Made by a program: the position numbers and the translations under genes. DNA of 64,000 bases from NCBI GenBank assembly GCA_019677205.1, contig JAAMXY010000379.1, positions 1 to 64,000 of the forward strand. The letters are read 5' to 3'. Each line of letters starts with the position of its first letter. Position 1 is the first letter of the stretch. Below the pieces are notes generated by a model that saw only the letters and a list, made by a program, of their open reading frames with translations, was not told where the DNA came from and ran no database searches. Below, piece after piece: positions 41,696-52,117 of the stretch. Origin of the DNA: Pinguiococcus pyrenoidosus. Lineage: Eukaryota > Sar > Pinguiophyceae > Pinguiochrysidales > Pinguiochrysidaceae.

Positions 41696-42783
41696 ATGGA
41701 GGAGTTTGACGACCTCATACCGCAACCCGACGCAGACGGCAGCTGTGACCTTGCGCATCGAGGATGGAAGGTTGTGGATTCCGTGATATGGACGCTGGGA
41801 GCGGAGCTTCTCCACCTGGACCTGAGCTTCAACCGGATCGAGGCGCTGCCACCGGACGTCGGCGGTCTGTTCCTCCTTCGCACGCTGAACATCAGCTGCA
41901 ATCGGGTGGCAAGCATCCCCCAAGCAATCCTGCGGTGCAAGCGCCTGCGGATTCTCAAGGCCAATGGAAATGCACTCACGTCCATACCAGACGAGGTAGG
42001 CTGGCCTCAAAAGGCAATGCTCCGCGTGAGGCCGCGCTACCGCGGCTCTCGCTCATGGCGTCATCGCCTCCGCCGCTGTTCCCTTTTTTTTCTTGTTTCT
42101 CCGACAGATTGCAGAGTGCCATATGCTGGAGCAGCTGTATCTCAGCGAGAATCAGATCTGCGAGATTCCCCGTTCCATCGGCACCCTGGACGGCCTAGAG
42201 GTGCTTGTCGCGACCTTCTGGGATGGCTCTCCACCGCCTTGACAATCGTGCACGCGACAACAGATTCTCACGCTTCAGAACAATCGGCTGGTGGAGCTCC
42301 CTGCGGAAGTCGGCTTGCTGGTGGCTTTGAAGGAGCTGAATTGCACCAACAATCCGGATCTGCGCATGGTGCCTGAGCAGCTGCGTAGCGACGCTCAGAT
42401 GATCTTGTGGATATGCAAGACCAAGCTGGACGCGCAGATGGAGGTGAGGCCTTGGTACCGCATTGATTTTTAGCCCAAGGCTCTGTGCTACTACTGCTGC
42501 TGCTCACGCTGCTGCTGCTCACGCTGCTGCTGCTGCTCACGCTGCACACGCTGCTGCTGCTGCCTACATCACATGGACCGAAAAGATTGATCGCCTGGTC
42601 CTCCACAACAATGATCTTGAGGACGTGCTTCGGACCAGCGATGAGGAGCGGCTACGGCTGCAGGACGAGCTGGCGGCGGCGAGAGAAGTGAATGTGAAGC
42701 TGCTGAAGGAGAGGCCCAGACTCTGCCTGGGCGCGCCAAGGACAGTCGCGGGCGCTGCGAGTGCCGCGTGTGCGATCTCGTGA
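41696..42783 (+). CDS. Leucine-rich repeat protein (four exons)
   Basis: Exons 41696-41995, 42108-42200, 42264-42443 and 42586-42783; all in phase 0, 256 aa. About six LRRs with a 23-residue period: LLHLDLSFNRIEALP, LRTLNISCNRVASIP, LRILKANGNALTSIP, LEQLYLSENQICEIP, LEILTLQNNRLVELP, then LKELNCTNNPDLRMVP. Intron positions tend to fall in the same place within repeats, which suggests growth by exon duplication. A coiled-coil-like segment (EERLRLQDELAAAREVNVKLL) ends the protein. The last acceptor (gaaaag) is weak and the preceding intron carries a CTG/CTC repeat, so the C-terminus is less sure. Likely cytosolic interaction protein; no signal peptide. Confidence 0.75.
42488..42567. repeat. CTG-rich repeat in an LRR-gene intron
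   Basis: Runs of CTG separated by CTCACG units; may serve as the pyrimidine tract of the intron. Confidence 0.8.
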
Positions 42784-43729
42784 TTCCGGAGCATCGGAGC
42801 GGCGGCTCAGGGCCTTGGTCTGTTTTTCCGTTTGCCTTCGACGTTGCAGAATCTCCCGAGGAGAGAGCGTAAGGAGTTCATTGGTTTCGCGAGCCAGCTC
42901 GCGCCACTTTCGTGAACCGGCTGATCGCCAGTTTCGCCATTCTTCTGCACAACTTTGCATGTCTTCGCAAAGTTTAGAAAGAACACGTCCGCAGCTCAGC
43001 CAAACAACGGCTTCCGAAGAACTGCAGAACGTCATGCGGTTGGGGTTCTCGTCGCTGACCGGTGGACCTAGGATTCACCTCCCAGTGTCATGGCTTCCAA
43101 CTCTGCGCTATTCCTGCATGCATTTGCACCCACATGCCCACGGACGGAAGTTCCGTTGAAAGGGTGAAATCCCCGAGTCTCGCATACAATGGCGCACCAA
43201 CGCTCGAAGAATCGTAACAGGCCGCGCCGAACAAGGCCACAGGAAGAAGGCTGGAAGAATCTCGCTCCCAAGCAGCCAATGGGCTTGCTTCGCGCGGCAG
43301 CGAGACAGCATCGCAACAATAAGAAATGCCAGCAAACTCAACGCAATTCTGAAAAACCTGGGGGCAGACGAGCGCCGGCGCCACAGGGAGTCCACTTCGC
43401 CTTGCGACTCGATTTGTCGGGTGCGCCTGGCGCAGAGACGTCCGTAGTAGTGGGGGAACGACGCGTGGTCCCCGAAGCCCTCGCTCCGAAGGAGCTTGGC
43501 GGCGCCAGAGACCGGACACATCTTCCCGGCGACGCTCACCGCGTGCGTATCGTGCGTTGCGAGCCTCGCGAGGATCTCAAGCGAGCGGAGACGTCCTCGG
43601 AGACTACGTGTGATGTCCTGTGCGCAGTGAACCACGAGAAGAATCGCGTGTTTGTGCTGCTGAAGCGCCCCGACGTTCCGCGACGGCCGAGCGGCGCGCT
43701 TTTCCGTGGTCCCGCACCCTTTGGTGCCG
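42784..43729. other. Ambiguous region between LRR gene and next gene
   Basis: Frames are open on both strands. The minus frame 43108-43521 (137 aa from an ATG) includes a membrane-helix-like FFRIALSLLAFLIVAML. The plus frame 43189-43857 overlaps the next gene in another phase and looks composition-driven. Neither has a domain. Confidence 0.35.
43108..43521 (-). CDS. Doubtful ORF with one membrane helix
   Basis: 137 aa from the ATG at 43521. One hydrophobic helix near residue 60 with Arg-rich flanks, and Cys-rich end. No family, and exon continuation is possible on either side. It would be head-to-head with the next gene, 208 bp apart. Confidence 0.25.
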   Translation of the reverse strand: MCPVSGAAKLLRSEGFGDHASFPHYYGRLCARRTRQIESQGEVDSLWRRRSSAPRFFRIALSLLAFLIVAMLSRCRAKQAHWLLGSEILPAFFLWPCSARPVTILRALVRHCMRDSGISPFQRNFRPWACGCKCMQE

Positions 43730-46700
43730 ATGATGAGAGCGGGGGACAACCGCGTGTCTCGGCGGGAGAAGAAGAAGCCGAGCAGCCCGGTGTTTCGGGA
43801 CTATGCGCGAATGACAGGCAATGTGGCCGAGGCGCCACCCATTCCCGATCCGAATGAGTTCAAGAAACCGCGGCCGAAGCGCTCGGCCGTCTCCGACATT
43901 TTCACCTTGATCCCCAAGGTCGAGTACCTGGACCCTTTTGGAAGGCGGCGCCGATCCACCGGGGCGACGACGACGGGAGAAGAGCGCAACAGCGTCCAGA
44001 GCGTGCCGCGGACGGCGAAGCGCGGGTCGGCCAGCATCCTCCAGCTGCCGCCGTCTCTGTACAAGGCGGAGTTGACCAAGCAAGACTCGCGAGCTGTGGT
44101 CGTGAACGACGACATGAGTGTGGAGTCTGCGGATTTCATCGATGAGGAGGCCGAGGCGGACTTCTCCGAGACCCTGTCGCCGATCCCGCTTCCGCCGGTC
44201 GTGCGAGACCCCTCCGGACGGCGGAAGAAGGATCGATTCAGCGTGGAGAGCCTTGGCAAAATGACGGTGGCCACGGCCCTGGAGCCGGTCCGAAATGTGG
44301 ATAGCCAGTACGGCGTCGAAGCGCTGGCGAGATGGACGGCGGAGAAAGGCAGGCTGCCGGCCGATGCGGCGTGGACCTTCGCCGAGAATGCCTGCGCCGC
44401 GGGCATCACCAGCGCCGTGGCGCTGCTCGAGGAGCTCCAGCTTGTGCTGGACGAGGACCCGGAGACGCCGTACTTTGCGCTTTCCGACCTTGTGCGCGCG
44501 AGGCTGCAGGACTTGGGTTGCCCAAGAAAGCTGCTCCCCAAGCTTTGCGTGGCCTTGCAGAAGTTCAAAGAAGCACCGCGGACCGTGGAGGATTCCGGTA
44601 GCCGATTATCCGGGAAGCGATCGTCCGGGAAGCGATCGTCCGGGAAAGGTGCGTTGTGTTATGTTCGGTGCGATCCCCCGCTGATCACTGGGAGAGAGTG
44701 ACTGGTCTTCCCCTTTTCCGCTGCCCCGCAGGGCGACAAAGCGAGGGATGGGCGTCGTCGGCGAGCTCGATGAGCACGGCGTCGTTTGCTTCCCGGCCCA
44801 GGGGAGCTTCTGCGGCCGCTACGCAAAGCGTGCCTTCGTCGTCGATTAGCTCCGTGAGCTCAGTGTCGGATCCCATCCAGTTCAAACGGAATCCGCCCGG
44901 ACCGCCGCGCACGGTGGAGATGCTCGCGATCATCACCAGCCTTGGAGATGATCTGGTCGTGCCGAGGCCACGATCCAAGAGCTCGGGGGCCAGGTCGACG
45001 GGGCGGAAGTCGAAAGAGACCATCACGACGATCAGCAAGGTCGTCGTGAACGAGGAAGCGCGGGCGTTCTCCGACCGGTACTTGCCGGCGTTCAAGGATG
45101 TGCCGAGCAGGAAGATGGTGCAGCCCGCGTCACCCAAGTCGCCGGTGGATCTGCCGTCGCTCTCGTCGCCTCTGTCGTTGCCACCGCCTCCGTCGCCGTC
45201 GACAGCGCCGGTGACGCCGCCGCCTCCTGCATCTCCCGGCTCGGCGGACGGTGTACCGCCGCCGCCTTCGTACTTCCCCCCGACGCCGTCTGGAATTCCC
45301 AACACATCCTCGACAACCCAGCTCTCGCCGGCGCTTGCGGACATACCGGCTCCGCCGGTGTTCTTCGGCGAGGGCGAAGACGTGCTTGCGAGTTCCGAAG
45401 GCGCTGCCAGGCCGGCGCCGGCGGCGCGTGTGGCAAGCGACCCGTTCACGGCCGTTCCTTCTCAGGAGGGTGCGCCAGATAGACCGGTGTCAGCCCCCGC
45501 CGCGGAGTTCGTGGACTCGAGATCGCCCCCACCTCCGCGGCGCAGGGAGTCGAGCTCGGCGAAGTTGAGGCGCGATCCCAGCCACCGCGAGTTCATCCGG
45601 GACACGGCGGAGCAGGCTCAGAGGATAGAGAACGCGCGGGGCGAGAGGGAGCTCAAGACCACGCAGCAAGTGAAGGTTCTGACGAAGCTGCTGAAGAAGC
45701 CGTCGAAGGGGCAAAGCTGGAGCGAAGCCGGCATGAGAGTTAGAATCTGCCAACCACAGATTGCTGGGAGCGAGTCCCAATTCCGGACGGCGCATCTTCA
45801 CATATTCTCTGGGATGGACCGCTCAGAGGCTTCGAAGAGGCTCTCTCCAAGGCAGCGCGCAAGGAAGGGTGCCACGAGAAGTGCCAGCTGTCGCGATCTC
45901 CGACGCAATCTCGACGAGACGAAGGACGTCGACGACAGCATGAGCGACGTCTCCGAAGCGAGCGACGTGGGCTTCGGTTGCGGGAGCCTTCCGCAGGAGC
46001 TCCGCTGGGTGGAGTCCCGGAAGTTTTTCATCGGCGGGCGGGAGGAAGGAAGGTTCCCGCTGAACAACCTGCTGAGCGTCGAAGAGGAGGACGGCAGAGA
46101 CGCCAACACATTTGTGCTGGAGACGGCGGACCACAGGGTGCTCCGGATCCAAATGGTCGACAAGTCGGAAGCGGCGAAGGCCTTCTCCAGGGCCCGCAAG
46201 CATCTCCCGCAGAACGATTTGCCCGGCAAATCGTCCGTGCTGGCGAAGTCCGCGTCGCAGCAAGTGAACCAGACGACAGCCATGCTGGTGGCGGGGTTCC
46301 GCGCGCTTCTCCTTCTCCAGATCGAGGATGATCCTCTCCGACAAGCCATCGAGGCACGACGGCGGGTTGTCAACATGATGCGAGGCAGGAGCTGGGGCAT
46401 CGGAAGGCCGCTGTTGGAACGGAGCTGGACGGTCGATGCTGCCCTCGCCGCTCTCGCGCAGGTGACGTCCTCGCTGGAGTCGAAGACCGCGGGACAGTTC
46501 GATCCCCTGAGCAGCCGAGCCGGCATCCTTCCGCGGCGCGAGCAAGATGCCAAGCTCTCTCAGGTGTCGATGCAGATGAAGGTGGCGCAGAACGTGCAGC
46601 GCAGGCAGGGGAGAGCGTTCAGCCGCCTGGGCGGAGCGAAAGCGCTTCTCGGGATCTTGTACCGGTACGCGGAGCACACCGACGTGGTCATCACCGGCTT

Positions 46701-47298
46701 GCGCGCCCTGGCTCTGCTCGTGGATGCCTGGCCGGGGACCGGGGTGCTCCCGCCGGAGCTGGGCCGATCCGAGTCGCTCCAGTCGGAGATTGTCAACGAC
46801 GCAGTTGGCGCCGAGAATCCCATGTACTCAAAGGGGCGGCACCGCAAGGGCACGAAGAGCTGGGATACTCGGCAGATGTGCTCCTTCCTGGAAGGTGCTG
46901 CGCAGCAGCTGGCCGACTACGGGGCCGTGGAGTGCATCATGGCGATTTTGAATGTGCACGGTGGAAACCTTCAAGTGCTCGGAGCGGTGGCCGACTTCTG
47001 CTTCAAGCTTGTCCACAACACCGAGGATGCCCTCGCGGACTTCAGGAAGGTGGGCCTCCCGGACATGTTGCGGGACGCCTGCAGGGTCGTCCCGACGGGG
47101 CAGGAGGAAATCCAGCAGAAGCTCGAGAGGTGCCTCAGCTGCTTCAGCAACAACCGTGCGAACGTGGCCGTAATCATGCAGACATACGCACAGCCATTCA
47201 AGGGGAGTGCGATGTTGAAGAAGTCGAAGCAGCATCACCGGCACAACCACCGGAGGGGCCAAGAAGAAAGGGGAGGGAGCGGTGACAGCAGCTCGTAG
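43730..47298 (+). CDS. Large Pro-rich, alpha-helical protein of unknown function (two exons)
   Basis: Exons 43730-44648 and 44732-47298 join in frame; 1161 aa from the first ATG. The N-terminal third is basic and Ser-rich. A small helical segment around residues 185-290 (EALARWTAEKGRLPADAAWT, ALLEELQLVLDEDPETPYF) is followed by an imperfect SGKRS repeat. Residues 330-620 are Pro/Ser-rich with PPPP runs, which could bind SH3 or EVH1 domains. Residues about 740-1120 look like helical (armadillo-like) repeats: AAMLVAGFRALLLLQ type, AKALLGILYRYAEHTDVV, AVECIMAILNVHGGNLQVLG. The C-terminus is His- and Arg-rich. A formin-like or scaffold role is conceivable, but there is no FH2 domain and I assign no function. 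Confidence 0.75.
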
Positions 47299-47424
47299 GC
47301 GATCGTCAAGGAATGTCCAGTCCGTTTGTTTCAGGATCGATTGACTATGTCGCGTGTTGGGTAAGGCGCAGCACGAACGATACGGGACAAGTTTATGTAC
47401 AGGAATCATGTTGGATTGTCCGCA

Positions 47425-48612
47425 TCAGTAGTAGCATCTCCTCGCCTGGTCTACAAAAACACCTACGCTTTCCTCCGGCGTGCCCTGAATCACTCCGTGC
47501 CCGAGGTTCAGGATGAAGGGGCTGCCCTCCGCCTTCTCGGCGCACGCGGCGACCGCCTCTCTGATCTGCTCCTCCGTGCCGAACAGCACCCGCGGATCGA
47601 CGTTGCCGCTGATCGCCTTCTCCTTCCCGAGGATCTTGCGGGCGTCTTCCATGTCGACGCCCCAGTCGATGCAGAGCATGTCACTTCCCATGTCCTTCTG
47701 GTGCTGCAGATAGCTGCTCCCCCCGTTCGCGAAGTAGATGACGGGCGTGTCGGGGCAGGCCTCCTTGATGAGCTTGATGCAGAGCTTGGCGTAGGGCTTC
47801 GCGAAGGCTGAGAAGGTTTCCGGCGCCAACTGGTGCGCCCACGATTCAAAGACCTGGATCACCTGCGCTCCGGAGCTGACTTGGTACGCCGCGTACGTGG
47901 CGATGCCCTGCGCGAGCTTGAGCAGCACCGCATGCACGGCATCTGGCTCGTGCATCATGAGCTTGTGCGCCGTCAAGGCGTTCTTCGTGGAGCCCCCCTC
48001 CATGGCGTAGGCTGCCAGCGTCCAAGGCGCCCCAACGAAGCCCAGCAGCGTCGTGCGTCCTTCGGTCTCCTCGCGAAGTCTGCCCAAAATCTCGCGCACG
48101 AAGGGCATCTGCTCCTCAAAATCCTCGCGCCGCGGCATCCGCACCCGCTCCATCGCCTCCGCGCTGTCCAAAGGGGAGGCGATCACCGGACCTTTGCCTT
48201 TTACGACGTCAAAGTCCACGCCGAAGGCCGGCAGAGGCGTCAAAATGTCGCTGAAGAAGATGACCCCATCCGTGCCAAACGCGTGCCACGGCTGCAGACT
48301 CATCGGCACCGCCATGTCCGGCGTCTCGGAGCGCTGGCGGAACGGATAATTGTCCGAGTACTCGCGGAACGCAGCCATGTACCGCCCAGCTTGGCGCATG
48401 AGCCACACAGGAGGTCTCTTCGTGACCTCTCCGCGCGCAGCGCGGAGCAAGATATCGTGCTCCTTGTTCTCTCCGCGCAAAGCACGCGCAGTGAAGTCGC
48501 ACGGCTCCACGCCAGAAGGGCAGTGCGGCGGCAGTGCCGCGCTGCTCTTGGGCACGGCGCTAAAGCCTCGAGCTAGGCCCAGAAGGCCGAGGAGAAAAAC
48601 TGGAGATCTCAT
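47425..48612 (-). CDS. UROD: Uroporphyrinogen decarboxylase, plastid-targeted
   Basis: Decarboxylates uroporphyrinogen III to coproporphyrinogen III in heme and chlorophyll synthesis. Single exon, 395 aa. RPPVWLMRQAGRYM near residue 65 is the family signature with the conserved Arg residues. Also visible are VIFFSDILTPLPAFGVDFD with the catalytic Asp, FVGAPWTLAAYAMEG, QVFESWAHQLAPETF and FILNLGHGVIQGTPEE. The N-terminus (MRSPVFLLGLLGLARG then FSAVP) is a signal peptide followed by Phe, as expected for import into a complex red-type plastid. Converges on the preceding gene (126 bp between stops) and diverges from the WD40-like gene (375 bp). Confidence 0.97.
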   Translation of the reverse strand: MRSPVFLLGLLGLARGFSAVPKSSAALPPHCPSGVEPCDFTARALRGENKEHDILLRAARGEVTKRPPVWLMRQAGRYMAAFREYSDNYPFRQRSETPDMAVPMSLQPWHAFGTDGVIFFSDILTPLPAFGVDFDVVKGKGPVIASPLDSAEAMERVRMPRREDFEEQMPFVREILGRLREETEGRTTLLGFVGAPWTLAAYAMEGGSTKNALTAHKLMMHEPDAVHAVLLKLAQGIATYAAYQVSSGAQVIQVFESWAHQLAPETFSAFAKPYAKLCIKLIKEACPDTPVIYFANGGSSYLQHQKDMGSDMLCIDWGVDMEDARKILGKEKAISGNVDPRVLFGTEEQIREAVAACAEKAEGSPFILNLGHGVIQGTPEESVGVFVDQARRCYY

Positions 48613-48987
48613 CCGGTGTCGGTGCCACCCACAACTGCGGCGAAGAGAACGGCGGATTTGGGGGTTTAAGCCGCTTCAACTCTTCTCCCTCCTCGTCAGC
48701 TGATCGGCCCAACTTCAAGGCTTGAAGTCATTTCTTGAAGCATGTAAATAGGATACCCACGAGGTTGGAGAGACAGACGGAACGCAACCTCCGTCCGCTC
48801 GCGGTTCTCCGTCCATGTTTGTGGGACAGAAGGACAGAAGGAATGGTATGATAAACGATCCCGAAACGAGACAGGCGCCGCAGACTCTCCGCAAACGCCG
48901 GTATCTTTCCTAGGCGGAGGACTTGAGGGTAAGGCGCGCCGCCGCTGGTCGCTCAGAGCGTGAGATGGAAAGACTGCGAGGAGAGAC
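48613..48987. promoter_or_regulatory. Divergent promoter, UROD and WD40-like gene
   Basis: 375 bp between start codons. No TATA box or known motif recognised. Confidence 0.4.
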
Positions 48988-51900
48988 ATGCGAGAGACGG
49001 TGATCCCGAGGCTTTCGGTGGCGGAAACGCCCGAGTTCCGTGGCGAAGCGGATCTTCCAAAGCCTTTCCCGCGCGCGCCATGGAAGACGGGCACGACCTC
49101 GCCGACGCGTCGTCGAGGCCGGCTCAAGCTTGCCAGTGCTCCTCGTCGGGTGCCAAAGGCGAATCGCGCGGCATTCAACTTCGACTGCATCGGCGGCGCT
49201 CATCCGGTGAGCGTCGCCTGCGGAGATCTGAGATCTGAGATCTGAGACGATCCGGTGATTCACTCCACCGCTGACATGTTTTGTATATCTTGCTCTCTCA
49301 CGGTCCAGGTGATTCTCAGGGATCACAGGATCTACGTCGCAGGCGTGAAGAACTTGTCCGACGAGAGACTTTTGCACCCGAGCAGCGACGACGCGGAGTA
49401 TCCAGTAGATCACCTCTACCGCCTCTCACGGTTCACTCGCAGCGTTCTCCGGATCGCCATCTGTAAATTATGTGCTGAGACCGCTAGTTTGGACGAGAAC
49501 CAACAGCGGAATGCGACAGCTTTTGCGTGTCTTTGTGAGGATTTTCGGCTTTGTGTGCTGGATCTGCGGACCCACCAGGAGCTTTGGGAGTCAAGTCTGC
49601 TGCCCCTCCTTGTGCGCCATCGAGATCCAGCCTCCCTGGATCCGCGCAAGGAATCCCCTCCACTGTCATGCGAGATCCGGGCGGTGCAAAAGGCCACCGA
49701 GTTTCGTGTCGCCGTTTCTCTGAACGACGAGTTCTTCATCCTCAACTCCTTGGATCCCAGCCGCTACGTTCGGGGAGCCAAAGGCTTGCTTCGCAGGGAG
49801 GCATACGCTGAGACGGCTACGACATCTGAAAATGTACTGAGAACAAAGCGCACAAAGAGCGCAAAGAGCGCAAAGAGCTTACAAGAAAAAGAGATCGGGG
49901 CAGACGAATCTGATTTCGCAGAGGACGACGCCACAGAAGCAATCCTCGCTCAGCTTCCCGTTTTGATGCAAGCTGCCTTGGGAGCGGATCCGCTAGGCAA
50001 GCTCACGAACTTGACGCTGCCGCTGAGTAGGCATGAGGACCCGTCGGATTGCACACCAGACCTTTCCGAGGAGTGCCAATTGCTCCGCGACGCCAGAGAC
50101 ACCCGGGCTCTGTGCGTTGGGATTCAAGACATGGACTGGAGTCCGAGTGGAAGGCAACTGGTGGTCGTCTACCAGCAAGACGACTTTGACGTCTTCAGCA
50201 TTGATGACTGCGGAATTCAGACGCTGAGAGGGCACCGAACGTGGCTCTGGAAGGCGTCCTGGTCTTGCAGCGAGGACGTCATGGTCACTGCGGACATCGC
50301 CGGTGAGATCAGAATATGGAATGCGCAGGAGAGGAAATGCTTAGCATGCCTCTCAACTGCAGATCTACAAGCCTTCGGAGACGACAGATTCGCGACATCG
50401 AACGAGAAAAGCGCCCTGCTCAGCACGCTTGATGCCAGTGGACTGTTCCTGGAAGACGGCGGCGTTCTGGTGCTTGGCCGCAAGGATGGACGGATACTCG
50501 TCTTGCTTCGTACCGGCAACTCGTTCGAGATGCGGCTTCTGGCGACGTTCTTCTTCCACGGCCGCACCTTGGCAGGGCTTGTGACTTGGTCTGAAACGCG
50601 CGAGGAGCGGTCGGTTGACGTCTGCGGCACGAACGGCCCAAGTCTGAAGTTCCTCAGCTTCGGTCACGACCATCGGCTGCTTGAGTGGGAAATGACGGCG
50701 GGTACGATGTATGCAGGCGCCATCAGCGTGTACCAGGCCAGCCACGGGATGCAGAACTCCTGCTACCTTCTCGAAGCGAGGCCTTTCGTTCTTACCACTT
50801 CAAACAGCCCGAACATCACAGCTGCGCTGCTTTTGACGAGAGACAGCCTGGGCGATGCTTGCATCTGGGACCGCAGGACTTGTGCGCAAGTCTTTCGCCT
50901 CGCTGCCAAGGGCAAGGTGACATGCGTGGACGTCGACTATCATCATTTTAGGCACGGCAAGGATGAGCTATCAGTGGACCTCCTGCTTGAGCAAACCTCC
51001 GGAAAGCGCGCGGAAGTCAAGCTCGCTATTGGAACTGATCAAGGAGTGGTGACAATCTGGCGGATGACAGTGGGCGCGTCGGCTCACGATGGCTCCTCTA
51101 CGAACGCTGAAAGCTGGAAGGCCTTGGAAAATGGTGTATGCGCGCAACTCGGCAGAATTACCAGCATTCCAGTTGGCGCATGCTTGGTGAGGAGTGTGGC
51201 ATTTTGTGCGGAACCATTTTCGAGGAAGCGAATCGTCGATAGCGACGCTGAGCAGCAGCGGCAGCAGCAGCAGCAGGACAGCACAAGTGAGTCCGCATAC
51301 TATCGGAGCGCTTCTGTTGTCGTTTGTGACGTGCTGGGGAAGATTTCTATCGTTGACATTCAGGACGGAAGCACGCAGCGCGACATGGTTGCAGCGGACT
51401 CGGTGGTCTCCCGCTGGAGTTGTGTTGGCTTCCACCCAGCTTGGATGATGTGCGCGTGCTCCGCTGATGCAGCTTTTCTGTGGCTAGGCGGCAGCTCCAA
51501 ATTGCTCCGAGCAGTCAGAATCCCGCCTGGCTGCATGCCAATTGCGGCCTTTGATGTAGGGTCTGACGCCCTGGCCTTAGGAACACGGGATTCCGACTAC
51601 GGCTTTAGCTGGATGATCGCTGTTGCTTCACTGTGCGGAAGACTCTTCTGGGCGGCGGGAACACTCAGACGGGAGGAAACCAAGAGCTATACAGAAGAAT
51701 CATTCGTCGAGATCGAAGGCGCCAAGGCCGCGGGTTTTCGGGCGAGATTCGTTGGTGTTCGGCTATCAACGAACATGTGCTACCTGGTCGCGTGGAATGT
51801 GCAGAACGTGGTCGTTACTTGGATATTCCAAAGAAGGTCAACGGGCACAAGGACCGACCCGCATTGTGAAGGCCGTCCTGCAGGCAGCTTTGTCGAGCTG

Positions 51901-52059
51901 TATCGACATCGGTTTGGGACGTGCACGGCGGACTGCGTAGCGGCCGCGTGGGTCGAGGAGGAGAAGCCCATAGGCAGAGGGATTGGAAAGACTCGCGTGC
52001 TGCACGTGATCACGAGAAGTGGCTGGTGCTTTGGTGTCGACATTGATGCTAGTTTGTGA
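48988..52059 (+). CDS. WD40-repeat protein of unknown function (two exons)
   Basis: Exons 48988-49206 and 49309-52059 join in phase 0; 989 aa. Degenerate WD40 units can be seen across the protein; the clearest are around residues 345-420 (DMDWSPSGRQLVVVYQQDDF, LRGHRTWLWKASWSCSEDV, ADIAGEIRIWNAQERKC) and LLTRDSLGDACIWDRRTC. A Gln-rich stretch lies near residue 720 (CAG codons at about 51252). The first exon is basic and contains no repeat. Two beta-propellers are a reasonable guess. The layout resembles large WD subunits of transcription or trafficking complexes, but I do not recognise the orthologue. Converges with the plastid SDR-like gene, only 58 bp between stop codons. Confidence 0.8.
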
Positions 52060-52117
52060 TAGACTAGGACAGTACTTGAAGCTTCGCCAAGTCTAGCTCA
52101 ACACAGCTTCGTTCCGT

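Noticed and set aside
44585-44648. Frameshift at the SGKRSSGKRS repeat of the large Pro-rich gene
   Set aside because: A normal donor (gtgcgt) and acceptor (cccgcag) join the two frames exactly, so splicing explains it.
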